This document shows positions 40,555-50,026 of a DNA stretch of 64,000 nucleotides, piece by piece (positions within the stretch are counted from its first letter, which is position 1; the number at the start of each line of letters is the position of its first letter). The notes below the pieces were generated by a model. The model was not told the origin of the DNA. It made no database searches and was given only the letters and a program-made list of their open reading frames with translations. Made by a program: the position numbers and the translations under genes. This DNA is from Streptomyces amritsarensis (GTDB taxonomy: Bacteria > Actinomycetota > Actinomycetes > Streptomycetales > Streptomycetaceae). The DNA lies in the NCBI RefSeq assembly GCF_001953875.1, contig NZ_MQUR01000022.1:1-64000 (forward strand), read 5' to 3'.

Positions 40555-41533
40555 CTGCGGGGACCTCGGGTCGGGGGCGGCGGTTGGCGAGGACGACGCC
40601 GGCGGTGATCAGGGGGACGCCGGCGAGGACGGCGGCGGTCGGTGATTCGCCGAGCAGGGGGATCGCGAGCAGGACCACGGCGACGGGGCTGAGGCTGCCG
40701 ACGACGGAGCTGCGTTCGGCGCCGAGGCGGCGGATGGCGAAGGCGTACAGCAGGCCGGCGCACAGCCCCACTCCGAGGCCCTGCACGACGAGGAAGAGGG
40801 CGATGTCGGCGCCCGCGGCGTGTGCGATCCCGGTGGGCAGGACACCGGTGAGGACGAGCAGTCCGACGATCGCGAACGAGGGCAGGCACAGCAGGCCGAT
40901 GGAGCCGATCGGATCGAGGTCCACCTCGCGCAGCCCCACGGTGTAGAGGGCCCACAGGCCGCTGGCGACCAGGAGGATGCCGGAGCCGGCCAGGACGTCG
41001 GTGTCCACGGGGACGACGTAGCGCCAGACGAGGGCGACGACGCCGGCCGCGATCAGGACGAGGCCGACGGCCTGCGTGCCCCTGGGTACGCCGTGACCGC
41101 GGCGGATCATGATCAGGGAGACGAAGAGCGGGACCATGCCGGGGACGATGGAGCCGACGAAGGCCGCGGAGGTCAGGGCTCCGCCGTGCATCGCGGCCAG
41201 GAAGAAGGGCACCCCGGCACCGCAGACGATCTTCAGCGCGGGGCCGGGCCGCACCGCGGCGATGGCGCGCCTGCGGCGCCACAGGGCGGGGAGGAGGACG
41301 ACGAGGGGGAGGCCGAACCGCAGCAGGGCCGCGTCGGCGGGCAGCAGCGAGGACTGGCTCAGGGCGCGGGCGCTGAGCGCGAACGCCGCCCAGATCGACA
41401 CCGTCACCAGCAGTGCCAGCATGCCCTGGGCCTGGGGGGAGAGCCCGCGCCGGCCGGGGTGTCCGGCGCGCGGGCCCGCCGCATCGGGAGGCAGGGTCGC
41501 CCGGGTGGTGTGCGTCGCGACCAAGGAATCCAC
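40547..41533 (-). CDS. DMT superfamily (EamA) transporter
   Basis: A 328-aa membrane protein with ten predicted helices arranged as two EamA repeats (for example LGLVLIAAGVVALVWRYVV and LVVQGLGVGLCAGLLYAFAIRR, ending VVLLAIPLLGESPTAAVLAGVPLITAGVVLANRRPR). I start at GTG 41533 because a longer frame to 41719 runs through the promoter and the divergent regulator. Such proteins commonly export amino acids or metabolites. Linked to an aminotransferase and an Lrp/AsnC regulator, amino acid export is the best guess. Confidence 0.88.
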   Translation of the reverse strand: MDSLVATHTTRATLPPDAAGPRAGHPGRRGLSPQAQGMLALLVTVSIWAAFALSARALSQSSLLPADAALLRFGLPLVVLLPALWRRRRAIAAVRPGPALKIVCGAGVPFFLAAMHGGALTSAAFVGSIVPGMVPLFVSLIMIRRGHGVPRGTQAVGLVLIAAGVVALVWRYVVPVDTDVLAGSGILLVASGLWALYTVGLREVDLDPIGSIGLLCLPSFAIVGLLVLTGVLPTGIAHAAGADIALFLVVQGLGVGLCAGLLYAFAIRRLGAERSSVVGSLSPVAVVLLAIPLLGESPTAAVLAGVPLITAGVVLANRRPRPEVPADA

Positions 41534-41604
41534 TCCAGCCTCAGGATCACGGGCCGGTCCGGTCCGTTCGAGGGCAACGGTAGGGCTTCGGCCGGGGCAG
41601 CCGA

Positions 41605-41651
41605 TTGCCAGTTCTGCCGCTCGGACATACGTTTGGGGCAGAATCTGCCAA
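41605..41651. promoter_or_regulatory. inverted-repeat operator in the divergent lrp-like promoter
   Basis: TTCTGCC (41612-41618) and GGCAGAA (41637-41643) form a perfect inverted repeat whose arms extend imperfectly outward (ATTGCCAG before, TCTGCCAA after). It sits between the exporter-aminotransferase operon and the Lrp/AsnC gene, just upstream of the latter's AGGAG. Lrp/AsnC proteins bind such 15-base half-site pairs and usually regulate the divergent transporter and themselves. Confidence 0.6.
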
Positions 41652-41660
41652 GGAGTGGCC

Positions 41661-42143
41661 GTGGACGCAGTCGATCTGCAGATCATCCGGGAGTTGCAGA
41701 CGGACGGGCGCCTTTCCAACCAGGAACTGGCCGACCGGGTCCGGCTGTCCCCGTCGCCCTGCCTGCGCCGGGTCCGGCGGCTGGAGGAGGCGGGCCTGAT
41801 CCGCGGCTACACGGCCATGGTCGACCAGGTCGCCTACGGGCTGCCGGTGACCGTCTTCGTCCGGATCCGCCTGGAGCGGCACACGGCGCAGGCCGTGCGG
41901 CTCTTCGAGGAGCACGTGGCGGGGATCGAGCACATCCAGGACTGCTACCTGATGGCGGGGAGCAGCGACTATCTGCTCCGGGTCGTCATCGAGGACCTTG
42001 AGGCGTACGAGGCCCTGGTGCGCCACCGGATCCACGCCATCCCCGGGATCGCCTCGATCGAGTCGAGCTTCGCCTACGGCAGCGTGAAGCAGTCCCGGAC
42101 CTACCCGAAGCCGGCGCCGGGCGCCTCCCGCCGCCCGCGCTGA
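41661..42143 (+). CDS. Lrp/AsnC family transcriptional regulator
   Basis: A 160-aa regulator. The winged-helix N-domain (VDLQIIRELQTDGRLSNQELADRVRLSPSPCLRRVRRLEEAGLI, residues about 3-47) is followed by the ligand-binding RAM domain (about 68-150; HIQDCYLMAGSSDYLLRVVIEDL). GTG 41661 has AGGAG at 41651-41655. It is divergent from the amino acid exporter/aminotransferase operon and probably controls it in response to an amino acid. Confidence 0.93.
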   Translation: MDAVDLQIIRELQTDGRLSNQELADRVRLSPSPCLRRVRRLEEAGLIRGYTAMVDQVAYGLPVTVFVRIRLERHTAQAVRLFEEHVAGIEHIQDCYLMAGSSDYLLRVVIEDLEAYEALVRHRIHAIPGIASIESSFAYGSVKQSRTYPKPAPGASRRPR

Positions 42144-42199
42144 CCACGCCCGACCCGGCGAGCCCCGCCGGCCTCCTGCGCGACGCGACGCGCGGGCTC

Positions 42200-42718
42200 C
42201 TACCGGGCCGCGGCGACCGCGGCCGCGAAGGCGGCGTGGGCGGCTTCGTCGAAGAGGACGAACCGCACCTCCTGCACCTCGGTGCGGGCGGCCCGGACGG
42301 TGTGCACCGCGATCCGCGCCCCGTCGTCCATGGGCCAGCCGTAGACGCCGGTGGAGATGGCCGGGAAGGCGACCGTACGGGCGCCCAGCTCGTCGGCGAC
42401 GCGCAGCGACTCGCGGTAGCAGGAGGCGAGCAGCTCCGACCGGTCCTCCTCGCGCGACCAGACGGGGCCCACCGTGTGGATGACGTGCTCGGCGGCCAGC
42501 CGGCCGGCGGTGGTGGCCACGGCCCGGCCCGTCGGCAGGCCCTTGCCGTAGTGCCCGCGGCGCAGGTCCTCGCAGGCCGCGAGGATCTCCGGGCCGCCCT
42601 TGCGGTGGATGGCGCCGTCGACCCCGCCGCCGCCGAGCAGCGAGGAGTTCGCGGCGTTGACGATGGCGTCGGCCCGCTCGGCGGTGATGTCGCCGCGGAC
42701 CAGGGTGATGCGGACCAT
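42200..42718 (-). CDS. macro domain protein (ADP-ribose hydrolase-like)
   Basis: A 172-aa single macro domain of the YmdB/MacroD type. Visible are ITAERADAIVNAANSSLLGGGGVDGAIHRKGG (ADP-ribose-binding loop 1 with catalytic Asn/Asp region) and VAFPAISTGVYGWPMDDGARIAVHTV (loop 2). Members hydrolyse O-acetyl-ADP-ribose or remove mono-ADP-ribose from proteins or nucleic acids. Cytoplasmic. It is a stand-alone gene with about 100 bases upstream before the flavoprotein gene; no partner ADP-ribosyltransferase is visible nearby. Confidence 0.93.
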   Translation of the reverse strand: MVRITLVRGDITAERADAIVNAANSSLLGGGGVDGAIHRKGGPEILAACEDLRRGHYGKGLPTGRAVATTAGRLAAEHVIHTVGPVWSREEDRSELLASCYRESLRVADELGARTVAFPAISTGVYGWPMDDGARIAVHTVRAARTEVQEVRFVLFDEAAHAAFAAAVAAAR

Positions 42719-42820
42719 GGCGGTCCTTTCGCGGGTCGGGGGGCCGGGGGGCCTCGTCGGTCGGGCGGATCAGGGAGCCCCGCCTGCCCGGCAGGACACC
42801 CCTGGGGCGGGCGTGCGGCC

Positions 42821-44239
42821 TCAGCCGGCCTGGCGCAGGTGGCGCCAGACCGCCTTGGCGGCGTTGTGACCGGACATTCCGTGGACGCCCGGCCCCGGCG
42901 GGGTCGCGGAGGAACAGAGGAAGACCGCCGGGTGGGCCGTCGTGTACGGGGAGAGGCTGAGCCTGGGGCGCAGCAGGAGCTGGAGGCCCGAGGCGGCTCC
43001 GCAGGCGATGTCGCCGCCGACGTAGTTGGGGTTGCGGGCGGCGAGCTGGGGCGGGCCGGCGGTGGCCCGGGCCAGGACCAGGTCGCGGAAGCCCGGCGCG
43101 AAGCGCTCCAGTTGGCGCTCGACGGCCTCGGTGAGGTCGCCGTCCCAGCCCGTGGGGACGTGCCCGTACGCCCAGAAGACGTGCTTGCCCTCGGGGGCCC
43201 TGCCGGGGTCGGCCAGGCTGGGCTGCGCCGTGATGAGGAACGGCGTGCGGGGGGCCCGGCCGCCCGAGGCGAGCTGCAGGGCGGCGTCGATGTCGCGCGT
43301 GCGCGGGCCGATCTGGACGGTTCCGGCGCGGCGCGGCTCCTCGGCCGTCCACGGGACCGGGCCGTCCAGCGCGTAGTCGATCTTGAATACGGAGGCGCCG
43401 TACCGGTAGCCGTCGTAGACGCGCCCCAGGCGGGCGATCCGGGCCAGCGCGGTCGGCGAGGTGTCGAAGACGTAGGCGCGGGCGGGCGGGAGGTCATCGA
43501 GCCGCTTGACCTCGAAGTCCGTGTGGATGGACCCGCCGAGGTCGCGGAGGTAGGAGGCGAGGGCGTCGGAGACGGACTGGGAGCCGCCGCGGGCCATCGG
43601 CCAGCCGCCCGCGTGGGCGGCGAGGGCGAAGACCAGGCCGACGGCGCCGGTCCCGATTCCGCCGAGCGGTGCGATGACGTGGGCCACCAGCCCCGCGAAC
43701 AGCGCCCGCGCCCGTTCGTCCTGGAAGCGGCGCAGCAGCCAGGTCGAGGGCGGCAGGCCGGCGAGCCCGAAGCGGGCGAGGGTCAGCGGGTCGCGGGGCA
43801 GCGCGGTGTTCGGCAGGGACATGAAGTCCCGGGCCAGGGTGTCCCATCGGCCGAGGAACGGCCCGACCAGGCGCCGGTAGGCTCCGGCGTCACGCGGCCC
43901 GAAGGACGCCGCCGTCTCCGCGACCGAGCGCGACAGGACGGCGGCCGTTCCGTCGTCGAAGGGGTGCGCCATGGGCAGCGGGGCGTGCAGCCATTCCAGC
44001 CCGTACCGCTTCAGCGGCATCGTGGCGAACACCGGTGATCCGGCGCCGAGCGGGTGCACCGCCGAGCAGGGGTCGTGCCGGAAGCCGGGGAGGGTGAGCT
44101 CCTCGGTCCGGGCTCCGCCGCCGACCGTGTCGGCGGCTTCGAAGACGGCCACCGAGAAGCCGCGCCGGGCCAGTTCGACGGCGGCCGTCAGCCCGTTCGG
44201 CCCCGCCCCCACCACGACCACATCGAAAATCGACGGCAC
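42821..44239 (-). CDS. phytoene dehydrogenase-like FAD oxidoreductase
   Basis: A 472-aa flavoprotein. The N-terminal [23 protein letters not shown] is the dinucleotide-binding motif, followed by [20 protein letters not shown]. The C-terminal [18 protein letters not shown] is the second FAD contact of the CrtI/NAD(P)-binding Rossmann family. GTG 44239 ([10 protein letters not shown]) has AGGAG upstream; longer frames are shadows. No carotenoid genes are near, so this is probably one of the many CrtI-like oxidoreductases of unknown substrate, not carotenoid synthesis. Confidence 0.88.
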   Translation of the reverse strand: MPSIFDVVVVGAGPNGLTAAVELARRGFSVAVFEAADTVGGGARTEELTLPGFRHDPCSAVHPLGAGSPVFATMPLKRYGLEWLHAPLPMAHPFDDGTAAVLSRSVAETAASFGPRDAGAYRRLVGPFLGRWDTLARDFMSLPNTALPRDPLTLARFGLAGLPPSTWLLRRFQDERARALFAGLVAHVIAPLGGIGTGAVGLVFALAAHAGGWPMARGGSQSVSDALASYLRDLGGSIHTDFEVKRLDDLPPARAYVFDTSPTALARIARLGRVYDGYRYGASVFKIDYALDGPVPWTAEEPRRAGTVQIGPRTRDIDAALQLASGGRAPRTPFLITAQPSLADPGRAPEGKHVFWAYGHVPTGWDGDLTEAVERQLERFAPGFRDLVLARATAGPPQLAARNPNYVGGDIACGAASGLQLLLRPRLSLSPYTTAHPAVFLCSSATPPGPGVHGMSGHNAAKAVWRHLRQAG

Positions 44240-44313
44240 TTGCGACTCCTTCGTTTCCGGCGGCGGCGCCTGCACCCCCAGGATATGGCGAGGTGTACGC
44301 GCTGCCGGACCCC

Positions 44314-45138
44314 TTATCGGCCCCGGAGCAGTTCCCGGACGCGTACGACGGTGGCCTCGTCCCGCCCGACGGCGAACGGCAGGGCGTTGTCGCGGTCCAC
44401 CCGGAAGGGGACCCCGTCGACGGTGCTCTGCGCGCCGCCGGCTTCGGCGACCAGCAGCAGCCCGGCCGCGTGGTCCCAGGCCGAGGGCCAGGTGAAAGCG
44501 AGGGCGTCCACCTCCCCGCGGGCCACCTTCAGGTACTCCAGGCCGGCCGAACCGCAGGGCCTGGCCGCGACTCCGGGCACGTCCAGCCGGGCCAGGGTGC
44601 GCTTGTTCTCGTCGGTGGTGTAGAGCGGGTGGGCGATGGCGACCCGCAGGTCGGCGCCGGGTTCGGGCGAACCGCTGTGGATCACCTGCCCGTTGACGTA
44701 CGCGCCCTGCCCCCGTACGGCGGTCGCGAGCTCCTCCAGTGCCGGGGCGAAGGTCCAGGAGGCGAGGATCTCGCCGCGCTGTGCCAGGGCGACCAGGGTG
44801 CAGAAGGCCGGGTCGCCGCCCACGAACTGGCGGGTCCCGTCGACGGGGTCGACGATCCACACCGGGGCGTCCGCGCGCAGGGCGTCGTACACGGTGGGGT
44901 CGGCGTGGACGGCTTCCTCGCCGACCACGACCGAGCCGGGCAGCAGTCGCGTCAGGGAGGCCGTGAGGTGTTCCTCGGCCCTGCGGTCGGCGACGGTCAC
45001 CAGGTCGTGGGGGCCGCTCTTCTCGACGACCTCGTGCTCGGCGAGTTGCCTGAATCTCGGCATGATCTCGACCGCCGCCGCCTTGCGGACGGCCTCTTCC
45101 ACATCGGGCAGGCCCTGGGCCAGGAACTCATCGATCAT
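44314..45138 (-). CDS. inositol monophosphatase family protein
   Basis: A 274-aa Mg-dependent sugar/nucleotide phosphatase of the IMPase superfamily. The metal motifs are present: [10 protein letters not shown] (the Glu of motif 1) and [19 protein letters not shown] (DPxDGT), and near the C-terminus [17 protein letters not shown] (WDxAAG). These suggest inositol-phosphate, histidinol-phosphate or PAP phosphatase activity. ATG 45138 has GGAGG upstream (CTGGAGGC). It lies 275 bases from the dihydropyrimidinase operon's last gene and probably has its own promoter. Confidence 0.9.
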   Translation of the reverse strand: MIDEFLAQGLPDVEEAVRKAAAVEIMPRFRQLAEHEVVEKSGPHDLVTVADRRAEEHLTASLTRLLPGSVVVGEEAVHADPTVYDALRADAPVWIVDPVDGTRQFVGGDPAFCTLVALAQRGEILASWTFAPALEELATAVRGQGAYVNGQVIHSGSPEPGADLRVAIAHPLYTTDENKRTLARLDVPGVAARPCGSAGLEYLKVARGEVDALAFTWPSAWDHAAGLLLVAEAGGAQSTVDGVPFRVDRDNALPFAVGRDEATVVRVRELLRGR

Positions 45139-45375
45139 GCCTCCAGCAAAGCACGCCCGGCCGACAAACCCCACCGCCGGTACCGGACACGGACGCGGAC
45201 ACCGGGTGACCTCCGGGTGAACCCGCCGCCGCGGCCGCCGCCCCGGCCGGCCCCGGAGCCGCTGCGGCGACGGCCGCGGGCGGGGTGGGGTGAGGAGCGG
45301 CGTGCCCGACGGGGGAGCAGGGGCCGGCGGCTCGGCCTGGGCCTGCGCGGCTGCGGGAAGGCCTGCCCCCTGCCG

Positions 45376-45405
45376 GCCGGCCCGGGCCGTGGCGGCCGGG
45401 CCGGC
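45376..45405 (-). terminator. terminator of the pyrimidine-catabolism operon
   Basis: GCCGGCCCGG (45376-45385) and CCGGGCCGGC (45396-45405) form a perfect 10-bp stem 9 bases beyond the stop of the last gene. The rest of the gap to 45,139 has no gene. Confidence 0.65.
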
Positions 45406-45413
45406 GGGGCGGG

Positions 45414-46430
45414 TCAGGTGTTCAGGGCGGGGATGATCTGCGTGCCGTAGGCGTCGATCGTGGACTCCTTCGCGTCGTGCATGTCGTAGACCGCGAACTG
45501 GTCGACGCCCAGGTCGCGCAGGGCGCGGAGCTTGTCGATGTGTGCCTCGGCCGGGCCCAGCAGGCAGAAGCGGTCGACGATCTCGTCGGGGACGAAGTCG
45601 GTGGACGGGTTCCCGGCCCGCCCGTGGTGGCTGTAGTCGTAGCCCTGGCGGGCCTTGATGTACTCGGTGAGTTCCTCCGGGACCATGCTGGAGTGCTCTC
45701 CGTAGCGGGAGACCAGGTCGGCGACGTGGTTGCCGACCATGCCGCCGAACCAGCGGCACTGGTCCCGGGCGTGGGCCAGGGCTCCGGCCGAGTCGTCGGC
45801 CGTGACGTAGGCGGGGGCCGCCACGCAGATGGTGATGGCGGCCGGGTCCCGGCCGGCCTCGGTGGCGGCCTCGCGGACCGCGTGGATCATCCATTCGGTG
45901 AGGAAGGGGTCGGCGAGCTGGAGGATGAACCCGTCGGCCTTCTGCCCGGCCAGGGCCAGCGCCTTCGGGCCGTACGCGGCCATCCAGACGGGGAGTCTGC
46001 CGTCCTTGATCCAGGGGATGCGGATCGGGTTGCCGTCGACGGACGCCTCGCGTCCCTCGGCGAGGTCGCGGATGACGTCCATGGCCTCGCCGAGCCGGGC
46101 CAGGGTGTTGGGCGCCCGGCCGGCGACGCGCATCGCGGAGTCGCCGCGGCCGATCCCGCACACGGTGCGGTTGCCGTACATGTCGTTGAGGGTGGCGAAG
46201 GTGGAGGCGGTGACCTCCCAGGTGCGGGTGCCCGGGTTGGTGACCATCGGGCCGACGTGCAGTTTCTGCGTGTTGGCGAGGATCTGGCTGTAGATGACGA
46301 AGGGTTCCTGCCACAGCACGGCGGAGTCGAAGGTCCAGCCGTAGCGGAAGCCGTTGCGCTCGGCGCGCTTCATGAGGCTGATGACCTGGGAGGCGGGCGG
46401 GTCTGTCTGCAGGACGAGGCCGAAGTCCAT
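45414..46430 (-). CDS. F420-dependent luciferase-like (LLM class) oxidoreductase
   Basis: A 338-aa TIM-barrel flavin/F420 oxidoreductase of the bacterial luciferase superfamily, of the type named TIGR03842. Visible: MDFGLVLQTDPPASQVISLMKRAERNGFRYGWTFD at the N-terminus, NTQKLHVGPMVTNPGTRTWEVTASTFATLNDMYGNRTVCGIGRGDSAMR and WMAAYGPKALALAGQKADGFILQLAD, typical of F420-binding LLM proteins. It lies 21 bases after dihydropyrimidinase in the operon. It is probably the redox partner of the cluster, perhaps for pyrimidine or hydantoin reduction; no reaction is established. Confidence 0.85.
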   Translation of the reverse strand: MDFGLVLQTDPPASQVISLMKRAERNGFRYGWTFDSAVLWQEPFVIYSQILANTQKLHVGPMVTNPGTRTWEVTASTFATLNDMYGNRTVCGIGRGDSAMRVAGRAPNTLARLGEAMDVIRDLAEGREASVDGNPIRIPWIKDGRLPVWMAAYGPKALALAGQKADGFILQLADPFLTEWMIHAVREAATEAGRDPAAITICVAAPAYVTADDSAGALAHARDQCRWFGGMVGNHVADLVSRYGEHSSMVPEELTEYIKARQGYDYSHHGRAGNPSTDFVPDEIVDRFCLLGPAEAHIDKLRALRDLGVDQFAVYDMHDAKESTIDAYGTQIIPALNT

Positions 46431-46451
46431 CGGGCGGCTCCTTGACGCTCT

Positions 46452-47852
46452 TTACAGGTACTGGCAGGTGGAGCGGTGGACGAAGGCCCCGTGGCCGGCC
46501 CGGCCGGTGTACTCCCGCCGGTCGACGACCAGTTCGCCGCGCGAGAGCACGGTGTCGACGCGTCCGGTGATCCGCTTGCCCTCGTACGCCGAGTAGTCCA
46601 CGTTCATGTGGTGCGTCTCGGCGGAGATGACCTGCTCGGCGTGCGGATCGTAGAGGACGATGTCGGCGTCGGCCCCGGGTGCGATGGTTCCCTTCTTCGG
46701 GTAGAGGCCGAACATCCGGGCGGGCGTGGCGCAGGCGATCTCGATCCACCGGCGGCGGCTGATGTGGCCGTCGACCACGGCCTGGTGCAGGAGGTCCATG
46801 CGGTTCTCCACACCGGGCAGCCCGTTGGGGATCTTCGAGAAGTCTCCGCGGCCGAGCTCCTTCTGGCCCCGGAAGCAGAAGGGGCAGTGGTCGGTGGAGA
46901 CGACCTGGAGGTCGTTCGTGCGCAGCCCCCGCCACAGCGCCGCCTGGTGTTCGCGGGGCCGCAGCGGGGTGGAGCAGACGTACTTGGCGCCCTGGAAGTC
47001 CGGCTCCGCGAGGTTGTCCGTGGACAGGAACAGGTACTGCGGGCAGGTCTCCCCGAACACCGGGAGTCCCTTGTCGCGGGCGGCCGCGAGCTCCGCGACC
47101 GCTTCCTCCGCCGAGACGTGGACCACGTACAGGGGGGATCCCGCGACCCGGGCGAGCTGGATGGCGCGGTGGGTGGCCTCCGCCTCCAGGAGCACCTTGC
47201 GGACCTCGCCGTGGTGGCGGGGGTCGGTCTCGCCGCGGGCCAGGGCCTGTTCGACGAGGACGTCGATGGCGATGCCGTTCTCGGCGTGCATCATGATCAG
47301 CCCGCCGTTGGAGGCGCCGCGCTGCATCGCGCGCAGGATCTGCCCGTCGTCGCTGTAGAAGACGCCCGGGTAGGCCATGAACAGCTTGAAGGAGGTGACG
47401 CCCTCCCCCACCAGCAGGTCCATCTCCTTCAGGGTGCCCTCGTTGACGTCCGAGAGGATCATGTGGAAGGCGTAGTCGACGGCGCAGTTGCCGTCGGCCT
47501 TGGCGTACCAGGTGTCGAGCCCTTCGCGCAGGGAGTGGCCCACGCTCTGCACGGCGAAGTCGACGATGGTGGTGGTGCCGCCCCAGGCGGCGGCTCTGGT
47601 GCCCGTCTCGAAGGTGTCCGAGGCGGAGGTCCCGCCGAAGGGGAGCTCCATGTGGGTGTGCGCGTCGACGCCGCCCGGGATGACGTACTTCCCGGTGGCG
47701 TCGATCGTGCGTTCGGCGGTCCAGGCGCCGGCGGCCGCGGAGCCGTGCGCGGCCAGCGCCGCCACGCGGCCGTCCTCGATCAGGACGTCCGCGTGGAGTT
47801 CGTCGGCGGCGGTGACGACCAGGCCGCCGGTGATCAGAGTGCGGTTGCTCAT
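46452..47852 (-). CDS. dihydropyrimidinase/hydantoinase
   Basis: A 466-aa zinc amidohydrolase that opens dihydrouracil, dihydrothymine or hydantoins. All metal sites are present: GGVDAHTHMELPFGG (two His), the carboxylated Lys in SFKLFMAYPG, MMHAENG, YVVHVSAEEAV and VVSTDHCPF. The usual length is 460-500 aa. It is the third gene of the operon, 12 bases after the aminotransferase. With the amidase upstream it gives the steps dihydropyrimidine to N-carbamoyl-beta-alanine to beta-alanine. Confidence 0.94.
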   Translation of the reverse strand: MSNRTLITGGLVVTAADELHADVLIEDGRVAALAAHGSAAAGAWTAERTIDATGKYVIPGGVDAHTHMELPFGGTSASDTFETGTRAAAWGGTTTIVDFAVQSVGHSLREGLDTWYAKADGNCAVDYAFHMILSDVNEGTLKEMDLLVGEGVTSFKLFMAYPGVFYSDDGQILRAMQRGASNGGLIMMHAENGIAIDVLVEQALARGETDPRHHGEVRKVLLEAEATHRAIQLARVAGSPLYVVHVSAEEAVAELAAARDKGLPVFGETCPQYLFLSTDNLAEPDFQGAKYVCSTPLRPREHQAALWRGLRTNDLQVVSTDHCPFCFRGQKELGRGDFSKIPNGLPGVENRMDLLHQAVVDGHISRRRWIEIACATPARMFGLYPKKGTIAPGADADIVLYDPHAEQVISAETHHMNVDYSAYEGKRITGRVDTVLSRGELVVDRREYTGRAGHGAFVHRSTCQYL

Positions 47853-47864
47853 GGGAGGTTCCCC

Positions 47865-49160
47865 CTACTCCACGCTGCGCAGTGCCTGTTCGAGGATCTC
47901 GGCGCCCTCTTCCGCCTCGGCGACGGTGAGGGAGAGAGGCGGCGCGATGCGCAGCACGCTGGTGTTGTGGCCGCCGCCCTTGCCGAGCAGCAGGCCGCCT
48001 TCGCGGGCGGCCTCCAGGACGGCGGAGGCGGCGTCGGGATCGGCCTCGTCGGTGCCGGGCCTGGTCAGTTCGATGCCGGCCATCAGTCCCCGGCCGCGGA
48101 CCTCCCGTACGGCGGGCACGGCGGCGGCGATGCCGCGCAGCCGCTCCAGGAGCAGGCCGCCGACGCGGCGGGCGTTGCCCTGGAGGTCGTGTTCCAGGAG
48201 GTAGCCGAGGTTGGCGACGCCGGCGGCCATGGTGACGGGGGAACCGCCGAAGGTGGAGATGGACTGGGAGTCCAGGCAGTTCATCACCTCGGCGCGGGCC
48301 ACGACACCGCCGATGGACATGCCGTTGCCGATGCCCTTGGCGAAGGTGAGGATGTCCGGCGGGCCGTTCTGGGCGTGGGCCTGCCAGCCCCAGAAGTGGT
48401 CGCCGGTGCGGCCCCAGCCGGTCTGCACCTCGTCGCTGATCCACAGGATGCCGTGCCGGTCGAGGACCTCGCGGAAGGCGCCGTACAGGCCGTCGGGCGG
48501 GGAGGTGAAGCCGCCGACGCCCTGGATCGGCTCCGCGATGAGGGCGGCCACTCCCCCGCGGGCCTGGCCCAGGACGTCGTCGAGGTCCGCGACGGCCGCG
48601 GCGGTGAAGGCGGTGTCGTCGAGGTGGGCGAAGGGGCCCCGGGTACGGACCGCGCCGTGGACGTAGTACGTCTGCAGCGGGGACAGGCTGGTCGGGGACC
48701 AGCCGCGGTTGCCGGTGATGGAGACGGTGGAGAAGGACCGGCCGTGGTAGCTGTTGCGCATCGCCAGGATCTGGTTGGAGCGGCGGTACGTCGTCGCCAG
48801 CAGCAGGGCGGTGTCGTTGGCCTCGGTGCCGGAGGTGGTGAAGAAGACGCGGGCGTCGGGGATGCCGGACAGGGCGGCGATCCGCTCGGCCAGCTCGATC
48901 ATCGGCCGGTTGAGGTACAGCGTGGAGGAGTGGATGATCCGTCCGGCCTGCTCGGAGACGGCCTTGGTGACCTCGGGCAGGGCGTGGGCGGTCATGGTGG
49001 TGAGGATGCCGCCGAAGAAGTCGAGGTAGCGGTTGCCGTCGGCGTCCCAGACGTGGCGTCCCTCACCGTGGGTGAGCTCGATGGGGTTCTTGTAGTAGAG
49101 CGCGAGCCAGTCGGGCAGCACGGTGCGGTGGCGGTTGTGGAGCGGGGTCGGGTCGGTCAC
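47865..49160 (-). CDS. class III aminotransferase (beta-alanine/AGXT2-like)
   Basis: A 431-aa class III PLP aminotransferase. Visible are RYLDFFGGILTTMTAHALPEV near the N-terminus, FFTTSGTEANDTALLLA, WISDEVQTGWGRTG and the PLP lysine in ILTFAKGIGNG. In this operon it is likely to move the amino group of beta-alanine or beta-aminoisobutyrate to pyruvate or glyoxylate, giving malonate semialdehyde-type products. GTG 49160 overlaps the stop of the amidase gene (GTGA), so translation is coupled. A longer frame to 49214 is unlikely. Confidence 0.92.
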   Translation of the reverse strand: MTDPTPLHNRHRTVLPDWLALYYKNPIELTHGEGRHVWDADGNRYLDFFGGILTTMTAHALPEVTKAVSEQAGRIIHSSTLYLNRPMIELAERIAALSGIPDARVFFTTSGTEANDTALLLATTYRRSNQILAMRNSYHGRSFSTVSITGNRGWSPTSLSPLQTYYVHGAVRTRGPFAHLDDTAFTAAAVADLDDVLGQARGGVAALIAEPIQGVGGFTSPPDGLYGAFREVLDRHGILWISDEVQTGWGRTGDHFWGWQAHAQNGPPDILTFAKGIGNGMSIGGVVARAEVMNCLDSQSISTFGGSPVTMAAGVANLGYLLEHDLQGNARRVGGLLLERLRGIAAAVPAVREVRGRGLMAGIELTRPGTDEADPDAASAVLEAAREGGLLLGKGGGHNTSVLRIAPPLSLTVAEAEEGAEILEQALRSVE

Positions 49161-49999
49161 GGCTGTACGAGCCCTCCGTAGGCGTCGGGGCGGCGGTCGC
49201 GGTAGAAGGCCCACTGGTCGCGGACCTCCTTGATCAGGTCGAAGTCGAGGTCGCGGACGAGGAGTTCCTCTTCCTTGTCACTGGCGACGTCCCCGACGAA
49301 CTGCCCTCGCGGGTCGACGAAGTAGCTCGTGCCGTAGAAGTCGTTGTCGCCGTACTCCTCCCGGCCGATGCGGTTGATCGCGGCGACGAAGTACTCGTTG
49401 GCGACGGCCGCGGCGGGCTGTTCCAGCTGCCAGAGGTGGGCGGAGAGGCCGCGGTGGGTGGCGGACGGGTTGTAGACGAGCTGCGCGCCGGCCAGGCCGA
49501 GCTGGCGCCAGCCCTCGGGGAAGTGGCGGTCGTAGCAGATGTAGACGCCGACCCTGCCGACGGCGGTGTCGAAGACGGGCCAGCCGAGGTTGCCCGGGCG
49601 GAAGTAGTACTTCTCCCAGAAGCCCTTGACCTGCGGAATGTGGTGCTTGCGGTACTTGCCGAGGTAGGTGCCGTCGGCGTCGATGACGGCGGCGGTGTTG
49701 TAGTAGAAGCCCTCGCTCTCCAGCTCGAAGACCGGGACGACGACGACCATGCCGGTCTCGCGGGCGAGGTCCTGCATGCGGCGGACGGTCGGGCCGTCGG
49801 GGACGGCCTCGGCCCAGCGGTAGTGCTCGGGCTCCTGGACCTGGCAGAAGTAGGGGGCGTTGAACACTTCCTGGAAACCGATGATCTTCGCGCCCTCGGC
49901 GGCGGCCCGGCGGGCGTGGTCCTCGTGCTTGGCGATCATCGATTCGGTGTCTCCGGTCCAGGTGGCCTGGACCAGCGCGGCGCGGACGACTTGGGCCAT
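49157..49999 (-). CDS. nitrilase-superfamily beta-ureidopropionase-like amidase
   Basis: A 280-aa carbon-nitrogen hydrolase. The Glu-Lys-Cys triad is visible in IIGFQEVFNAPYF, YRKHHIPQVKGFWEKYYF and VGVYICYDRHFPEG, and the family's HRGLSAHLWQLEQPAAAVANEYFV follows. In context it should hydrolyse N-carbamoyl-beta-alanine to beta-alanine, CO2 and ammonia. It is the first gene of the leftward operon; ATG 49999 lies 28 bases from a pair of nested inverted repeats, the likely operator. GAGCAGCTC precedes it as a weak ribosome site. Confidence 0.92.
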   Translation of the reverse strand: MAQVVRAALVQATWTGDTESMIAKHEDHARRAAAEGAKIIGFQEVFNAPYFCQVQEPEHYRWAEAVPDGPTVRRMQDLARETGMVVVVPVFELESEGFYYNTAAVIDADGTYLGKYRKHHIPQVKGFWEKYYFRPGNLGWPVFDTAVGRVGVYICYDRHFPEGWRQLGLAGAQLVYNPSATHRGLSAHLWQLEQPAAAVANEYFVAAINRIGREEYGDNDFYGTSYFVDPRGQFVGDVASDKEEELLVRDLDFDLIKEVRDQWAFYRDRRPDAYGGLVQP

Positions 50000-50026
50000 G
50001 AGCTGCTCCTTGCGACGGGAACGCCG

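Noticed and set aside
42200..42718. Macro-domain protein as part of an ADP-ribosylation defence or toxin-antitoxin pair
   Set aside because: No ADP-ribosyltransferase or other toxin candidate is adjacent; it stands alone.
42821..44239. Carotenoid biosynthesis gene (phytoene dehydrogenase)
   Set aside because: No crtB, crtE or other carotenoid genes are present; CrtI-like flavoproteins of unknown substrate are common.
44314..48444. A 1,376-codon leftward open frame
   Set aside because: It reads through the F420 oxidoreductase, dihydropyrimidinase and aminotransferase genes out of frame; only its final 275 codons (44314-45138) are a real gene.
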